Shown in pieces: positions 56,824 to 64,000 of a stretch of 64,000 nucleotides of DNA. The notes under the pieces were generated by a model. The model ran no database searches and was not told the origin of the DNA. It saw only the letters and a list, made by a program, of their open reading frames with translations. Made by a program: the position numbers and the translations under genes. The stretch comes from Candidatus Melainabacteria bacterium (lineage in GTDB: Bacteria > Cyanobacteriota > Vampirovibrionia > Obscuribacterales > Obscuribacteraceae). The stretch is from positions 540,817 through 604,816 of the forward strand of contig JAFKGK010000002.1 of NCBI GenBank assembly GCA_017307165.1, written 5' to 3'. Position 1 is the first letter of the stretch, and every line of letters starts with the position of its first letter.

Positions 56824-56949
56824 GTCTATAAAAGTGCACACCGAATCTCATTATTTAAGAAACAGTTCTCAAACTGTGCCTTGGCTTTAGTGATCTCATA
56901 ACAACTTCTGCAAAATGAAAGAGCCGTTACCTAACAAGGAAACCAATCT

Positions 56950-57666
56950 ATGATTTCGCTCTTGTCAATTATATGCAAGCCGAAATATCTGGCCGTCCTT
57001 GGCACAACAATAGCATTGGCCATCATCGCAGACTATTCTCCCGCACATGCAGGTTGCGGCGAGTTGATGGGCAGCTCATCTATAGCTAAATCAAAACAAA
57101 ACAAAATATTTATTGGAGAAGTACAAGTTACACCAAGCACATTTAAAGTCGAAAATGTCGATATTGAGGTAAGAGAAGCTTGGCTAGAGCATCAGGTGCT
57201 TCGGCCGGAGAAGAAGTTGAAAATTATCCCTGGCTACGCTCTTTGCTTTACTCTGCTTCTCAATGGAAAGCGTGAGGAAGGCAGGTTTAATAGCGAACAT
57301 TGTCTTGACTTTATCCCACCAGATTATTTGGATAAATGCCGATGGGTTGATTATAAATTGCATGACGAAATCAAGCCTTGGAGAAACGGCTTTCCACTCG
57401 GCTACATGAGGCACGTATTTTACATTCCGGGAAACAGCTCATCTTGCACTTTTGAAGCGTATGGCAAATTTACTCCCTATAAATTAAATAACATCGACTT
57501 TCAAAAGAAAAAGTTTTGGTTAGCTGAGATCACTCAATGCAAAATTCCACCCTCAGATTATGCCGCAGTCAAATTTACTTTGCCGATCAGACCGCCCGGA
57601 TCTCTGGGATCACCGCCCCCAATAGTAAATTCGCAGAAGAGCACACCCCAGACAATGAACCCCTGA
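56950..57666 (+). CDS. Secreted protein, paralogue of 45224
   Basis: 238 residues; AAGGA ribosome-binding site upstream of the ATG. Signal peptide ends about ADYSPAHA-GCGE. Family segments: SIAKSKQNKIFIGEVQVTPSTF, VREAWLEHQVLRPEKKL, GYALCFTLLLNGKREEG, CLDFIPPDYL, GYMRHVFYIPGNSS and FEAYGKFTPYKLNN. The C-terminal ~40 residues are Pro/Ser-rich. Function unknown; exported. Confidence 0.75.
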   Translation: MISLLSIICKPKYLAVLGTTIALAIIADYSPAHAGCGELMGSSSIAKSKQNKIFIGEVQVTPSTFKVENVDIEVREAWLEHQVLRPEKKLKIIPGYALCFTLLLNGKREEGRFNSEHCLDFIPPDYLDKCRWVDYKLHDEIKPWRNGFPLGYMRHVFYIPGNSSSCTFEAYGKFTPYKLNNIDFQKKKFWLAEITQCKIPPSDYAAVKFTLPIRPPGSLGSPPPIVNSQKSTPQTMNP

Positions 57667-57825
57667 CCGACCAAATAAATTATGGGATCAATAACATATG
57701 ACACTTAAACCTTTAAAATCATCAAATGATAGAAGAACCAAAAGAGTATTAACCAAAAGAATTTGAATAATTGTGGCGACATCATTATAATCCCCATTAA
57801 AATGCATTCTGAGAATAAAGGGAAG

Positions 57826-58209
57826 ATGACTAATTCGCTTTTGCAAAACTTTAAATACGCCTTCTGGGTGTTTGCGGCAAATGTCTTAGCTGCTCAATTG
57901 GGTTCAAATGTCGGCTACACCTATTTCTACCTTCGATCAAATCATTATCCTAAACCGATTTTTTATAGCGCAGGAAATAGCTTCAATTTGCTCGAAAGCC
58001 TGTTCTCGGTTACGAAATTTTACGACAAACTGATTCTGGTTTTCCCTGGTGTTTTAGACAGCACACCATTTACAGCTATATTCATATTATATTTAATCAC
58101 TTTGACAGCTATTGTGACAAGAAAATACAATCTATTTTGGACAGCTGGTCCCACTTTTATTGCTTTTGCGATACTAGAATATAGTCTATACAATGCTTGG
58201 AAAGTATAG
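57826..58209 (+). CDS. Membrane protein of unknown function
   Basis: 127 residues from the ATG at 57826 (AAAGG upstream); earlier TTG and ATG starts are possible. Hydrophobic segments: YAFWVFAANVLAAQLGSNVGYTYFYL, LILVFPGV, PFTAIFILYLITLTAIVTRKY and WTAGPTFIAFAILEYSLY, so three or four spans. Codon use is AT-rich. No family recognised. Confidence 0.55.
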   Translation: MTNSLLQNFKYAFWVFAANVLAAQLGSNVGYTYFYLRSNHYPKPIFYSAGNSFNLLESLFSVTKFYDKLILVFPGVLDSTPFTAIFILYLITLTAIVTRKYNLFWTAGPTFIAFAILEYSLYNAWKV

Positions 58210-58241
58210 CAGACTGCTAAAAGACTTCGGCTGGAAAACTG

Positions 58242-58281
58242 CACACGCCTGTTGAGATTGCGCGGCATCAGATCTGCCGAC
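58242..58281. repeat. 40 bp direct repeat derived from ppk1 (left copy)
   Basis: 39 of 40 bases match 61500-61539. On the minus strand it encodes SADLMPRNLNRRV, a conserved Ppk1 active-site segment. The similarity stops sharply on both sides. It lies just left of the six-gene chain at 58467-61293. Confidence 0.85.
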
Positions 58282-58466
58282 GCTAAACTGGGAGATCAAG
58301 CTCGCGTCGGTGCCAAAAGTTAAAGGAGAAATGCATCGAAGAATGCAGCGAGGATCTGCCTACAGGATGTCTGCAGGGCATACCCTTTTTCCGATGCGTG
58401 AATGAATGCTTGAAGGCAGGCAATTGCCCTCCTGTATACTGATTCAGACACTTGCCGGGGATACTT

Positions 58467-58736
58467 ATGTTCACTAATAGAGAAACCGCTTTGGCGGTCA
58501 GGGAGAGTGCATTGATGGTTGCCGCACTATTGACGCGCAGCTATACGCATGTTGTTTTACCTAGTGATGCGGCGCCGAAGGAGAAAACAGCTTACCGACA
58601 AACCATCGAATCTCTAACACGTCAATTGCAAGATGCTATCTTGGACCACGTTGCGGAAATGCATGCCGATTTGGCGGAATCGCCATATACGATTCAAGTT
58701 GCATTAAAGACCGAGGGACTCGATTCCAATGTTTAA
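58467..58736 (+). CDS. Small helical protein, first of a tandem paralogous pair
   Basis: 89 residues from the ATG at 58467 (GGGGA upstream); the frame start at 58452 is ignored. The pattern MF-x-N-x-x-x-A-x-x-V, an LL-x-x-S helix, an AYRQTIESL helix and a C-terminal ILDHVAEMHADL is shared with the next gene. Soluble and helical. Its stop overlaps the next start (ATGTTTAA), so they are co-translated. First gene of a chain reaching to 61293. Confidence 0.65.
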   Translation: MFTNRETALAVRESALMVAALLTRSYTHVVLPSDAAPKEKTAYRQTIESLTRQLQDAILDHVAEMHADLAESPYTIQVALKTEGLDSNV

Positions 58737-58962
58737 GAACAAAGACGCCGCTGCGCAGGTTAACGAAGATTTGCTCGCCATCAACACTCTGCTCAACTAC
58801 TCGTTGCAGAGAGTTCAAAGCAAATGCTCGCCCGCCGAATTCAAGGTATATCGCAAGATAGTGGGACAAATTATGGGACTCACGACCATTGATGCGCTCC
58901 CAGCCCTTTGGATAATGCATCCTCAGCTTAAACCGCAAGGGTTTAAAGACGTAGAATCCTGA
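58729..58962 (+). CDS. Small helical protein, second of the tandem pair
   Basis: 77 residues; ATG overlaps the previous stop by 8 bases, GAGGGA about 10 bases upstream. Family pattern as the first copy: MFKNKDAAAQV, LLNYSLQRVQSKCSPAEFKVYRKIVGQIMG, then IDALPALWIMHPQL. A strong hairpin (CTCACGCGGGCGTGAG) follows the TGA. Unknown function. Confidence 0.65.
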   Translation: MFKNKDAAAQVNEDLLAINTLLNYSLQRVQSKCSPAEFKVYRKIVGQIMGLTTIDALPALWIMHPQLKPQGFKDVES

Positions 58963-58980
58963 CAGCCAGCTCACGCGGGC

Positions 58981-59160
58981 GTGAGCCGCCGAGAAGCTGA
59001 TCAGGAGAGCGTTCCGAGCCATCAGGTCAAAAGTTCAGAGAAGCAAAGAGCCAAAGAAAATATTATTCCAGTTGACCCTGCCCCCAAATTTTATTTGTAC
59101 AAAGAGAAATCTACGAAGCTGCGATTGGAAGGCTATAAAGAGTACCGACTAAAATGCTAA
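58981..59160 (+). CDS. Small basic protein in the overlapping gene chain
   Basis: 59 residues from a GTG at 58981. The product reads MSRREADQESVPSHQVKSSEK..., then VDPAPKFYLYKEKSTKLRLEGYKEY and a Lys/Cys end. The TAA overlaps the next ATG (ATGCTAA), as in the rest of this chain. The start lies in the hairpin CTCACGCGGGCGTGAG, which could hide it, and no classic ribosome-binding site is seen. The frame is directly continuous with the previous gene after its stop, so read-through is another possibility. Confidence 0.45.
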   Translation: MSRREADQESVPSHQVKSSEKQRAKENIIPVDPAPKFYLYKEKSTKLRLEGYKEYRLKC

Positions 59161-60128
59161 CTCAAGCGAAAATTGATCTTATAAATTCACTTGATGAAAT
59201 ATGGCCTGATGTCTGGGGCTGGTTGTTTCTCGATGAACCTCTCTATGAAATTATCGATTGCATCAGCCCAGTAGAAATAAGCGAACAAGAAGTTATTAAT
59301 TTTAGACTGTATCTAGAATCACTAAACCTTTTCGAATTATTTGAGATGGCAAAAGCGGACCTTCTTCAAGGCAAGCCTAGCCCTTCTTTAGTTGTTCTTC
59401 GTCGTTGGCCAGGCGAAGAAATTCTTGCAGTGATAAAACAATTGCTTCAGAGTTCAGCTGAAATTGATCGCCTGGTGGCAATGCGAATCGTTCAGGACGA
59501 CCGAAAAGAATGTGGCACTCTTGAATTCAAAAACCTCATATATAAAGTTCTACAATCTGAACATAACGAAGATGTGATAACTGCTGCGATTTACACCTTA
59601 AATAACCTGTGGTTTCGAGATTGCAATGATCTGATTTTTCGATTCGCAGATCATCCCAATCAAAATGTTAGACAAGCAGTTGCTGAGTGTGTGGGAGGTC
59701 AGGATGCTCCTGAGGCAATCGCAATAACTTTAAAATTGCTGAATGATCCGAGTGAGGTCGTTCGAGGATGGGCTGCCTATCTTCTCGCGCTAGAACTTTT
59801 TATTACTGGGGATGAGATTGAAAATGCATTGATCTCAGCGGTGGTCAACTCAACAATTTCACGAGAAGACAAGTCTGTAGTAATTTTGGGTCTAGCATCT
59901 AGGCGAAATTCAAAAGCTCCGGAGCTAATAATTGAAGCTTTGGTCGATTTACCAGTCTGTCCAGCTATTTTTGAAGCCGCAGAGAAAATGCCCAGGAAGG
60001 AGTATTTGCCTGAGTTAGAAAGTTTGCGCAAAAGTTACTCGTTTAGCGATTACCATACTCAACTACTCGACGACGCAATCACGGCAGCAAGAACGACCCT
60101 GGAGCGAGGTCCAACAAATGAAATTTAA
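59154..60128 (+). CDS. HEAT-repeat protein
   Basis: 324 residues. The N-terminal ~120 are helical (IDLINSLDEIWPDVWGWLFL, LFELFEMAKADLLQG). From ~140 onward HEAT-like pairs are visible: NEDVITAAIYTLNNLW, HPNQNVRQAVAECVGG, LLNDPSEVVRGWAAYLLALEL, SREDKSVVILGLASR. Such repeats bind proteins. Start and stop overlap both neighbours (ATGCTAA, and 11 bases at the end), so the chain is tightly coupled. No catalytic motif. Likely cytoplasmic scaffold. Confidence 0.7.
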   Translation: MLTQAKIDLINSLDEIWPDVWGWLFLDEPLYEIIDCISPVEISEQEVINFRLYLESLNLFELFEMAKADLLQGKPSPSLVVLRRWPGEEILAVIKQLLQSSAEIDRLVAMRIVQDDRKECGTLEFKNLIYKVLQSEHNEDVITAAIYTLNNLWFRDCNDLIFRFADHPNQNVRQAVAECVGGQDAPEAIAITLKLLNDPSEVVRGWAAYLLALELFITGDEIENALISAVVNSTISREDKSVVILGLASRRNSKAPELIIEALVDLPVCPAIFEAAEKMPRKEYLPELESLRKSYSFSDYHTQLLDDAITAARTTLERGPTNEI

Positions 60129-60630
60129 AGCGCAGGTAAAATTGCTTAGAAGACTTCTACTTTTCTCAGTCATTGTCAATTTTTGCATTCCTGCACATGG
60201 CTTTGGTTGGGGAAGACCAGTGGCCTCAATCAAAGAAGCAAAAAAAGCAAATACGTATCTTGAATCAATCGAAGTCGAACCAAGACAATTTGACTGGGGA
60301 GAGCATCGTGTTGAAATTGCTGAATGTTGGCTGGATAATTCTGGCAAGACACAAACTATTTTATTCAGATTAAAGATTGACGGCAAATGGCTGCAAGAGA
60401 GTAGACTCAATAAAAGGGAGGATAAAAGAATCTCTTTCGAGAGGAAAGACCGTAAATTCCCAGTCTCTTTTTTCTATTGCGTTTCAAAAGGCTTAACAGG
60501 TCAGCAACGCATATATTACATAAAAGCTCCATTTGATTTAGACCGGGGAGTGCCTGTGTTAGCGAAACTAACCAGGCATGGCTCAGAGAACGTTGAGTCA
60601 ACAGTAAAATTACTTTTCAAAAGAATTTAG
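60118..60630 (+). CDS. Secreted protein, divergent member of the 45224 family
   Basis: 170 residues; GAGG 9 bases before the ATG. Signal peptide LLLFSVIVNFCIPAHG. The mature part has SIKEAKKANTYLESIEVEPRQFDW...HRVEIAECWLDN, which lines up with IAKSKTDHLYIGNVEMSPASF...YQVREAWLEHQ of the gene at 45224, and a Cys-containing FFYCVSKGL. The similarity is weaker than between 45224 and 56950. Last gene whose start overlaps the chain; unknown function. Confidence 0.6.
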   Translation: MKFKAQVKLLRRLLLFSVIVNFCIPAHGFGWGRPVASIKEAKKANTYLESIEVEPRQFDWGEHRVEIAECWLDNSGKTQTILFRLKIDGKWLQESRLNKREDKRISFERKDRKFPVSFFYCVSKGLTGQQRIYYIKAPFDLDRGVPVLAKLTRHGSENVESTVKLLFKRI

Positions 60631-60780
60631 CGCGGGATCTTATGTTCTGAAGGGGATAATTGAGCGAAAAGCTCGCATTGCTGTAAGTTTGTCCAGGGCC
60701 ACCCTACAACACAGAAACACCAAAATGGATGATTCTTCTCTCTCCGTCAACGAGAAGCATGGCTTCGCAAAGGTTAAACG

Positions 60781-61293
60781 ATGTTTGATTTCAAAAAAAC
60801 TGTACTGTTCACTTCTCTAGGCTTAAGTTCGATAAGTCTTGCAATCTGGGCATACTTCAGCGATGAGCATATCGACAGTTCTTACCACGCCTCGTACAAA
60901 TTGGTGATGCCAAACCAATACGCGGTGCAGCTTCAAGCAAAGCGATATGTTATATGGCAAATTACAGAATGGAAAAAAATCAATTATGTAGGCCAACAAA
61001 CATTGGCTAAGTTTGAGGTGGTTGATGCCGCAGGCAAAAGTGTTAACTTGGAAAAACGCAATGTTAAACCGCAAATCTTCCCATATTGTGGCGAAACAGG
61101 TTTTGAAGCTTACTACGCCGCCGAGATCTGTCCAGAGCGAGAAGGGAAATACACATTCAAGTGCCTTGAGAGAAACATTTTAGTCATCGTCCCCGCTGAG
61201 GACATATACATACGCGCATCATCTTGGCCGACTTATCCAGGGTGCGCAGGCACATTCGATTTTGTAAAACCTCAAAAATTAAATTCAGACTAA
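60781..61293 (+). CDS. Membrane-anchored or exported protein, possibly distant member of the same family
   Basis: 170 residues; AAAGG 7 bases before the ATG. A hydrophobic N-terminus (TVLFTSLGLSSISLAIWAYF) is a signal or anchor. The mature part has VMPNQYAVQLQAKRYVIWQITEWKKINYVGQQTLAKFEVVDAAGK, which can be aligned by eye with EVEPRQFDWGEHRVEIAECWLDNSGKTQTILFRLKIDGK of the previous gene, so it may be a distant relative. Four Cys residues (for example YCGETGF, CPEREGKYTFKCL) suggest disulfides. 150 bp after the previous stop. Function unknown. Confidence 0.55.
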   Translation: MFDFKKTVLFTSLGLSSISLAIWAYFSDEHIDSSYHASYKLVMPNQYAVQLQAKRYVIWQITEWKKINYVGQQTLAKFEVVDAAGKSVNLEKRNVKPQIFPYCGETGFEAYYAAEICPEREGKYTFKCLERNILVIVPAEDIYIRASSWPTYPGCAGTFDFVKPQKLNSD

Positions 61294-61355
61294 AGCCACT
61301 ACCGACGATGCTGGCTCGTATGCGACAAAAACCACTGCTGGCAGTTGAGCCCCGG

Positions 61356-61640
61356 CTACTGATTGCTCGGTCTCACACGCGTATAGCGACCATCAGGCTG
61401 CATGATCCGCGCCTTGCTCGTATCCGCCAGATAAGTCTTTAGCACCGCATCCTCTAGATACGACGCGATACGCTCGTCAGTCAACGGATAGATGACCTCC
61501 ACACGCCTGTTGAGGTTGCGCGGCATCAGATCTGCCGACCCACAAAATATCTCTTCTTTGCCGGCATTTGAAAAACGGCATGGACAAGAAAAATGTTCAA
61601 CTGCCGATTCCTGATCTGTCCGTCGGAATTCACCAGAGTG
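61356..61640 (-). pseudogene. ppk1: C-terminal remnant of polyphosphate kinase ppk1, frameshifted
   Basis: The last 70 codons read NAGKEEIFCGSADLMP..., RNLNRRVEVIYPLTDERI, LEDAVLKTYLADTSKARI and then a stop. This is the C-terminal Ppk1 signature (GSADWMPRNLDRRVE in active enzymes). Upstream, the similarity continues in another frame (SDGQIRNRQLNIFLVHAVF, compare IRVxSIIGRFLEHSRIF), so a frameshift lies near 61570. The rest of the ~700-residue enzyme is missing. An intact ppk1 elsewhere in the genome would be expected. Confidence 0.8.
61500..61539. repeat. 40 bp direct repeat within the ppk1 remnant (right copy)
   Basis: Partner of 58242-58281 (39/40 identical). It sits within the conserved SADLMPRNLNRRV codons of the remnant, in the same orientation as the left copy. 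Confidence 0.85.
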
Positions 61641-62180
61641 TCCGCGGCAATTAATTTTAGAGCGAGCGTCAGGGACATATCGGACTGAAGTGATCCAGCC
61701 TGCAAAAAGCGACCTTGTAGCTGCCGACGACTTCGGCTTGATCTGTTTGCTAGATGAGAATAGCCGCGACCTCCGGGAAGTAATTGACGACCGCACACCT
61801 ACGAAATTTACAATTATCGCCAGCCAGCTTATTTAGACTGACACCCAACCCGACACAAGGTAGCACAAGGCGGCTGAAGCCCACACTTCACGTATGCGTG
61901 AACGCACATGCATTACGTCCCTCGCATGCACACCAGGCGCAACACATCCCGACTACACCACCTCCACGATTCAGACCAGGTTCAAAAATTTCACTTGGAG
62001 CAAATCTAGCCAATATTCCTGCATTCAGGGAAAGTTGACTAAACAGAATGTAGTCTAGCCAACATCAAAAGCAAAAGTCCGTTATCAGACAAAAAACCAG
62101 GGCATGAATACAACATGAACGTTTAAGGCGACCTTTAGGCAACCCGGTGTCTGGAATTCTCTCCTCCCTCTGGTAACGCA
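61641..62180. other. Intergenic region without confident genes
   Basis: About 540 bp between the ppk1 remnant and the LamG gene. It begins with sequence that may be further decayed ppk1. A short frame at 61784-62038 has a skewed Pro/His composition and no ribosome-binding site. One inverted repeat, TTCACG-TATG-CGTGAA, is visible near 61890. No promoter could be assigned. Confidence 0.4.
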
Positions 62181-63572
62181 ATGACTAACAAGGCGCCTTA
62201 CGGTAGCACCTGGACAAATTTATTTTTAAGGCGGCCAAAGAACGGCCTGTGCTCAGCAATCCTCGCATCAAGCCTGGGATTGATTTTTTCCGCTCCAGCC
62301 AAAGCCGTTGATCCGCCGACTTTCAATCTCAACTCCGGCACATATGTCACACGACCGTCTCTTGTGATCACTCCAGCACCAGGTGCGGTGGCGCGCTTCA
62401 CTGACGACGGCAGCCCAGTGACTACAGCCAGCCCACAGTACACCACACCTATTACAATAAGCCTGTCAAGGCAGATCAGATCAGCGTCAGATCTGAGTGG
62501 TACACTGAGCGCCGAAAATATTATCAACCTCGCGGTGGATCAGAACAGTATTGCTATTCCTCGCAATTCCCTTTCCCTCTGGTTGAGAGGAGATTTTGGA
62601 CCTGAGGTTGCTAGCGGAAAATTATCGAAATGGAACGACGTCTCTGGCGCAAATCCTCCAAACGATGCCAGTCAAGTAAGTAGCGGATCGCAACCAGATT
62701 TTGGCACTGCCATAAATTATCTTGGTGCAGCTAAATTTGACGGTACCAACGACTGGATGACATTGACCAACTCCGTGACAGATCTCACAGCCGGTGCAAG
62801 CGTCTTTGCCGTAATAAAACCTGAATCTACGTCTACAGGCATTTTGATGAGCAACAGTGCCAGTGCAGGAGCAGATAGATTTGCTATTGGCAATTCAAAC
62901 ACCCAGGCTGTTGCACAAGCCTACTCGGGTTCTACTGCCAGCTCGGTCACCTCTCCTAACGGATCTTTGGTACAGAGTAAATTTCAAATAGTCGATTATG
63001 TACATGATGGCGCAGGCAATGCGACCATTAATATCAACGGCGAACCTGCCGCATCAGGGGCAGTACAAAATCTCGGTAACACTTCTCGTGCGCTCAACTT
63101 TCTTGGGAGCGATTTTGCCAATGCCAATTTGTTCAAAGGGCAGCTAGCCGAAATTCTTGTTTATCAAAGAAAAGTGTCAGAGGCTGAAAGAGGCCAGATC
63201 GTTGGCTATCTTTACAGCAAATATCAATTGGACAATGCACAATCTCTCGCGGCACCGATCATATCAGTACCCACTGGCAGCTACGACGCACCAATGACCG
63301 TCGCTATCGCTGCCGATCCTGATGCGGTAATCAGGTATTCTACCGATGGAAATAATCCGACAATTTCCTCCCCAGAAGCAATTAATGGACAAGTAAGAAT
63401 TAATTTCACAACTACCTTGAAAGCAATTGCATTCAAAAATGGTATGACCAGTGGTATCAGCACATCGACTATAACCTTAGACCCAGTGCGCTGGCCCGCT
63501 CCAAGCGCCTCTGATACAAGCCCTTTACACTTAAATTTGACTAGCCCTACCTTTGGAACGCCCATACCATGA
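62181..63572 (+). CDS. Secreted protein with LamG-like domain between two chitobiase-C-like domains
   Basis: 463 residues. Signal peptide NGLCSAILASSLGLIFSAPAKA. Domain 1 (about 45-115, PPTFNLNSGTYVTRPSLVIT...RFTDDGSPVTTASPQY) and the last one (about 355-435, APIISVPTGSYDAPMTVAIA...IRYSTDGNNPTISS...LKAIAFKNGM) match the CHB_HEX_C_1 pattern found after glycosidase or cell-surface domains. Between them is a LamG/concanavalin-like domain (SLWLRGDFGPEV...WNDVSG...AAKFDGTNDWMTL...GQLAEILVYQRKVSEAERGQIVGYLYSKY). It probably binds glycans outside the cell. The next gene overlaps its stop (ATGA). Confidence 0.85.
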   Translation: MTNKAPYGSTWTNLFLRRPKNGLCSAILASSLGLIFSAPAKAVDPPTFNLNSGTYVTRPSLVITPAPGAVARFTDDGSPVTTASPQYTTPITISLSRQIRSASDLSGTLSAENIINLAVDQNSIAIPRNSLSLWLRGDFGPEVASGKLSKWNDVSGANPPNDASQVSSGSQPDFGTAINYLGAAKFDGTNDWMTLTNSVTDLTAGASVFAVIKPESTSTGILMSNSASAGADRFAIGNSNTQAVAQAYSGSTASSVTSPNGSLVQSKFQIVDYVHDGAGNATININGEPAASGAVQNLGNTSRALNFLGSDFANANLFKGQLAEILVYQRKVSEAERGQIVGYLYSKYQLDNAQSLAAPIISVPTGSYDAPMTVAIAADPDAVIRYSTDGNNPTISSPEAINGQVRINFTTTLKAIAFKNGMTSGISTSTITLDPVRWPAPSASDTSPLHLNLTSPTFGTPIP

Positions 63573-63907
63573 CAATTTCATCTAAAAATCAAACAAATAG
63601 TAAAAAAATGTTATGCAAAATATGGGCATTTTGCATGGCCCTTCAAATGTGCTGCTATAGCTCATTGCCAGTCTTGGCTGCAACTCCAAAAGCACCGGCA
63701 CGCTCAAAAATCAAACCTCCAGCACAAATTATTGATACTACCAAAATAAAGACAGCACCGCGTGGTGTTAAAAAAATCGCTGCGCGCACATTGGCAAACG
63801 GAGCGAGCGATTCAGAAATTTCTCTCTTCTCCATCGGCGATAGCCAATTAATACGTGTCCGTTCGACCTCCGCGTTTTCAAAATTTTCTTTGCCTTTAGC
63901 TTTGTGA
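63569..63907 (+). CDS. Small secreted protein of unknown function
   Basis: 112 residues; ATG overlaps the previous TGA (ATGA), so translation is coupled to the LamG gene. Signal peptide IWAFCMALQMCCYSSLPVLAA, then a basic Lys/Pro-rich stretch (TPKAPARSKIKPPAQI) and a Ser-rich end. It is short for a secreted enzyme and may be truncated by the stop at 63905. The last ~90 bp of the window hold no feature that I can support. Confidence 0.6.
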   Translation: MTISSKNQTNSKKMLCKIWAFCMALQMCCYSSLPVLAATPKAPARSKIKPPAQIIDTTKIKTAPRGVKKIAARTLANGASDSEISLFSIGDSQLIRVRSTSAFSKFSLPLAL

Positions 63908-64000
63908 ATTAACTGACACCATATTTGGCGACACAATTATCTGCCAGCGTCTGATATGGTCCGTTATGTTATCGTTTCATTTTCTGAAAGGCGCGCCAAT

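Noticed and set aside
61526..61798. 90-codon frame overlapping the ppk1 remnant
   Set aside because: It contains part of the decayed ppk1 in the shifted frame (LNIFLVHAVF), not an independent gene.
61784..62038. 84-codon frame upstream of the LamG gene
   Set aside because: Pro/His-rich composition, no ribosome-binding site, overlaps the region of ppk1 decay. No supporting evidence.
1..64000. CRISPR arrays, rRNA or tRNA genes
   Set aside because: No regularly spaced repeats, and no tRNA-like T-arm (GGTTCGAATC-type) with matching acceptor ends or rRNA segments were seen. A covariance-model search would be decisive.

Overview
This is a 64 kb stretch of bacterial chromosome of moderate GC content. 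It carries a housekeeping part (1 to about 42.4 kb) and a more AT-rich accessory part (about 42.4 to 61.8 kb). The gene set points to a bacterium with a Sec-dependent secretome and many TPR proteins: a penicillin-binding protein 1A, an MsbA-type exporter, DnaK, Tex, RtcB, an RpoD-type sigma factor, a caspase-fold/TPR protein, DUF4384-type domains and a LOV histidine kinase. I lean towards a non-photosynthetic relative of Cyanobacteria (Melainabacteria/Vampirovibrionia, perhaps Obscuribacterales). That is an inference from gene style; there is no rRNA marker here.

Left part. A SRAP/YedK-type DNA-crosslink protein runs off the left edge and is divergent from a PBP1A gene. Then come an ABC exporter, a decayed DnaQ-fold protein, a secreted TPR/matrixin-like metalloprotease and a secreted coiled-coil protein. 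A two-gene DNA repair-like unit follows: a PD-(D/E)XK nuclease fused to an XPD/DinG-type iron-sulfur helicase, overlapping a DnaQ-fold/GIY-YIG protein. dnaK is followed by a lipase-like hydrolase with a DUF4384-like tail and a caspase-fold TPR protein that lacks the usual catalytic Cys. Around 19 to 27 kb lie three copies (plus one remnant) of a ~134 bp palindromic intergenic repeat. Between them sit an esterase, a degenerate GGDEF protein, a lipoprotein and a fatty-acid oxidation enzyme with an extra N-terminal domain. Then come a ribokinase-family kinase, Tex, an ADP-ribosylglycohydrolase and several secreted TPR or LysM proteins. A possible light-sensing cluster follows: an OmpR-type response regulator divergent from an SDR-type epimerase, a LOV histidine kinase and a sigma factor. 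The housekeeping part ends with rtcB, which is preceded by two small genes with strong ribosome-binding sites.

Accessory part. From 42.4 kb the window is packed with small hypothetical genes: secreted proteins, small membrane proteins, and small acidic proteins resembling polymorphic-toxin immunity proteins, including a DUF6869-like protein. Several belong to families duplicated within the window. Three modules are bounded by direct repeats made of partial gene duplications (43574/45162, 55141/56643 and 58242/61500). The last is a 40 bp piece of a polyphosphate kinase gene; it flanks a six-gene chain, most of whose stop and start codons overlap, and a frameshifted ppk1 remnant lies at its right end. 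Larger genes in this part are a TPR protein with two retropepsin-like DTG motifs and, at the right end, a secreted protein with LamG and chitobiase-C-like domains.

All function assignments are read from motifs by eye; no database search was possible.
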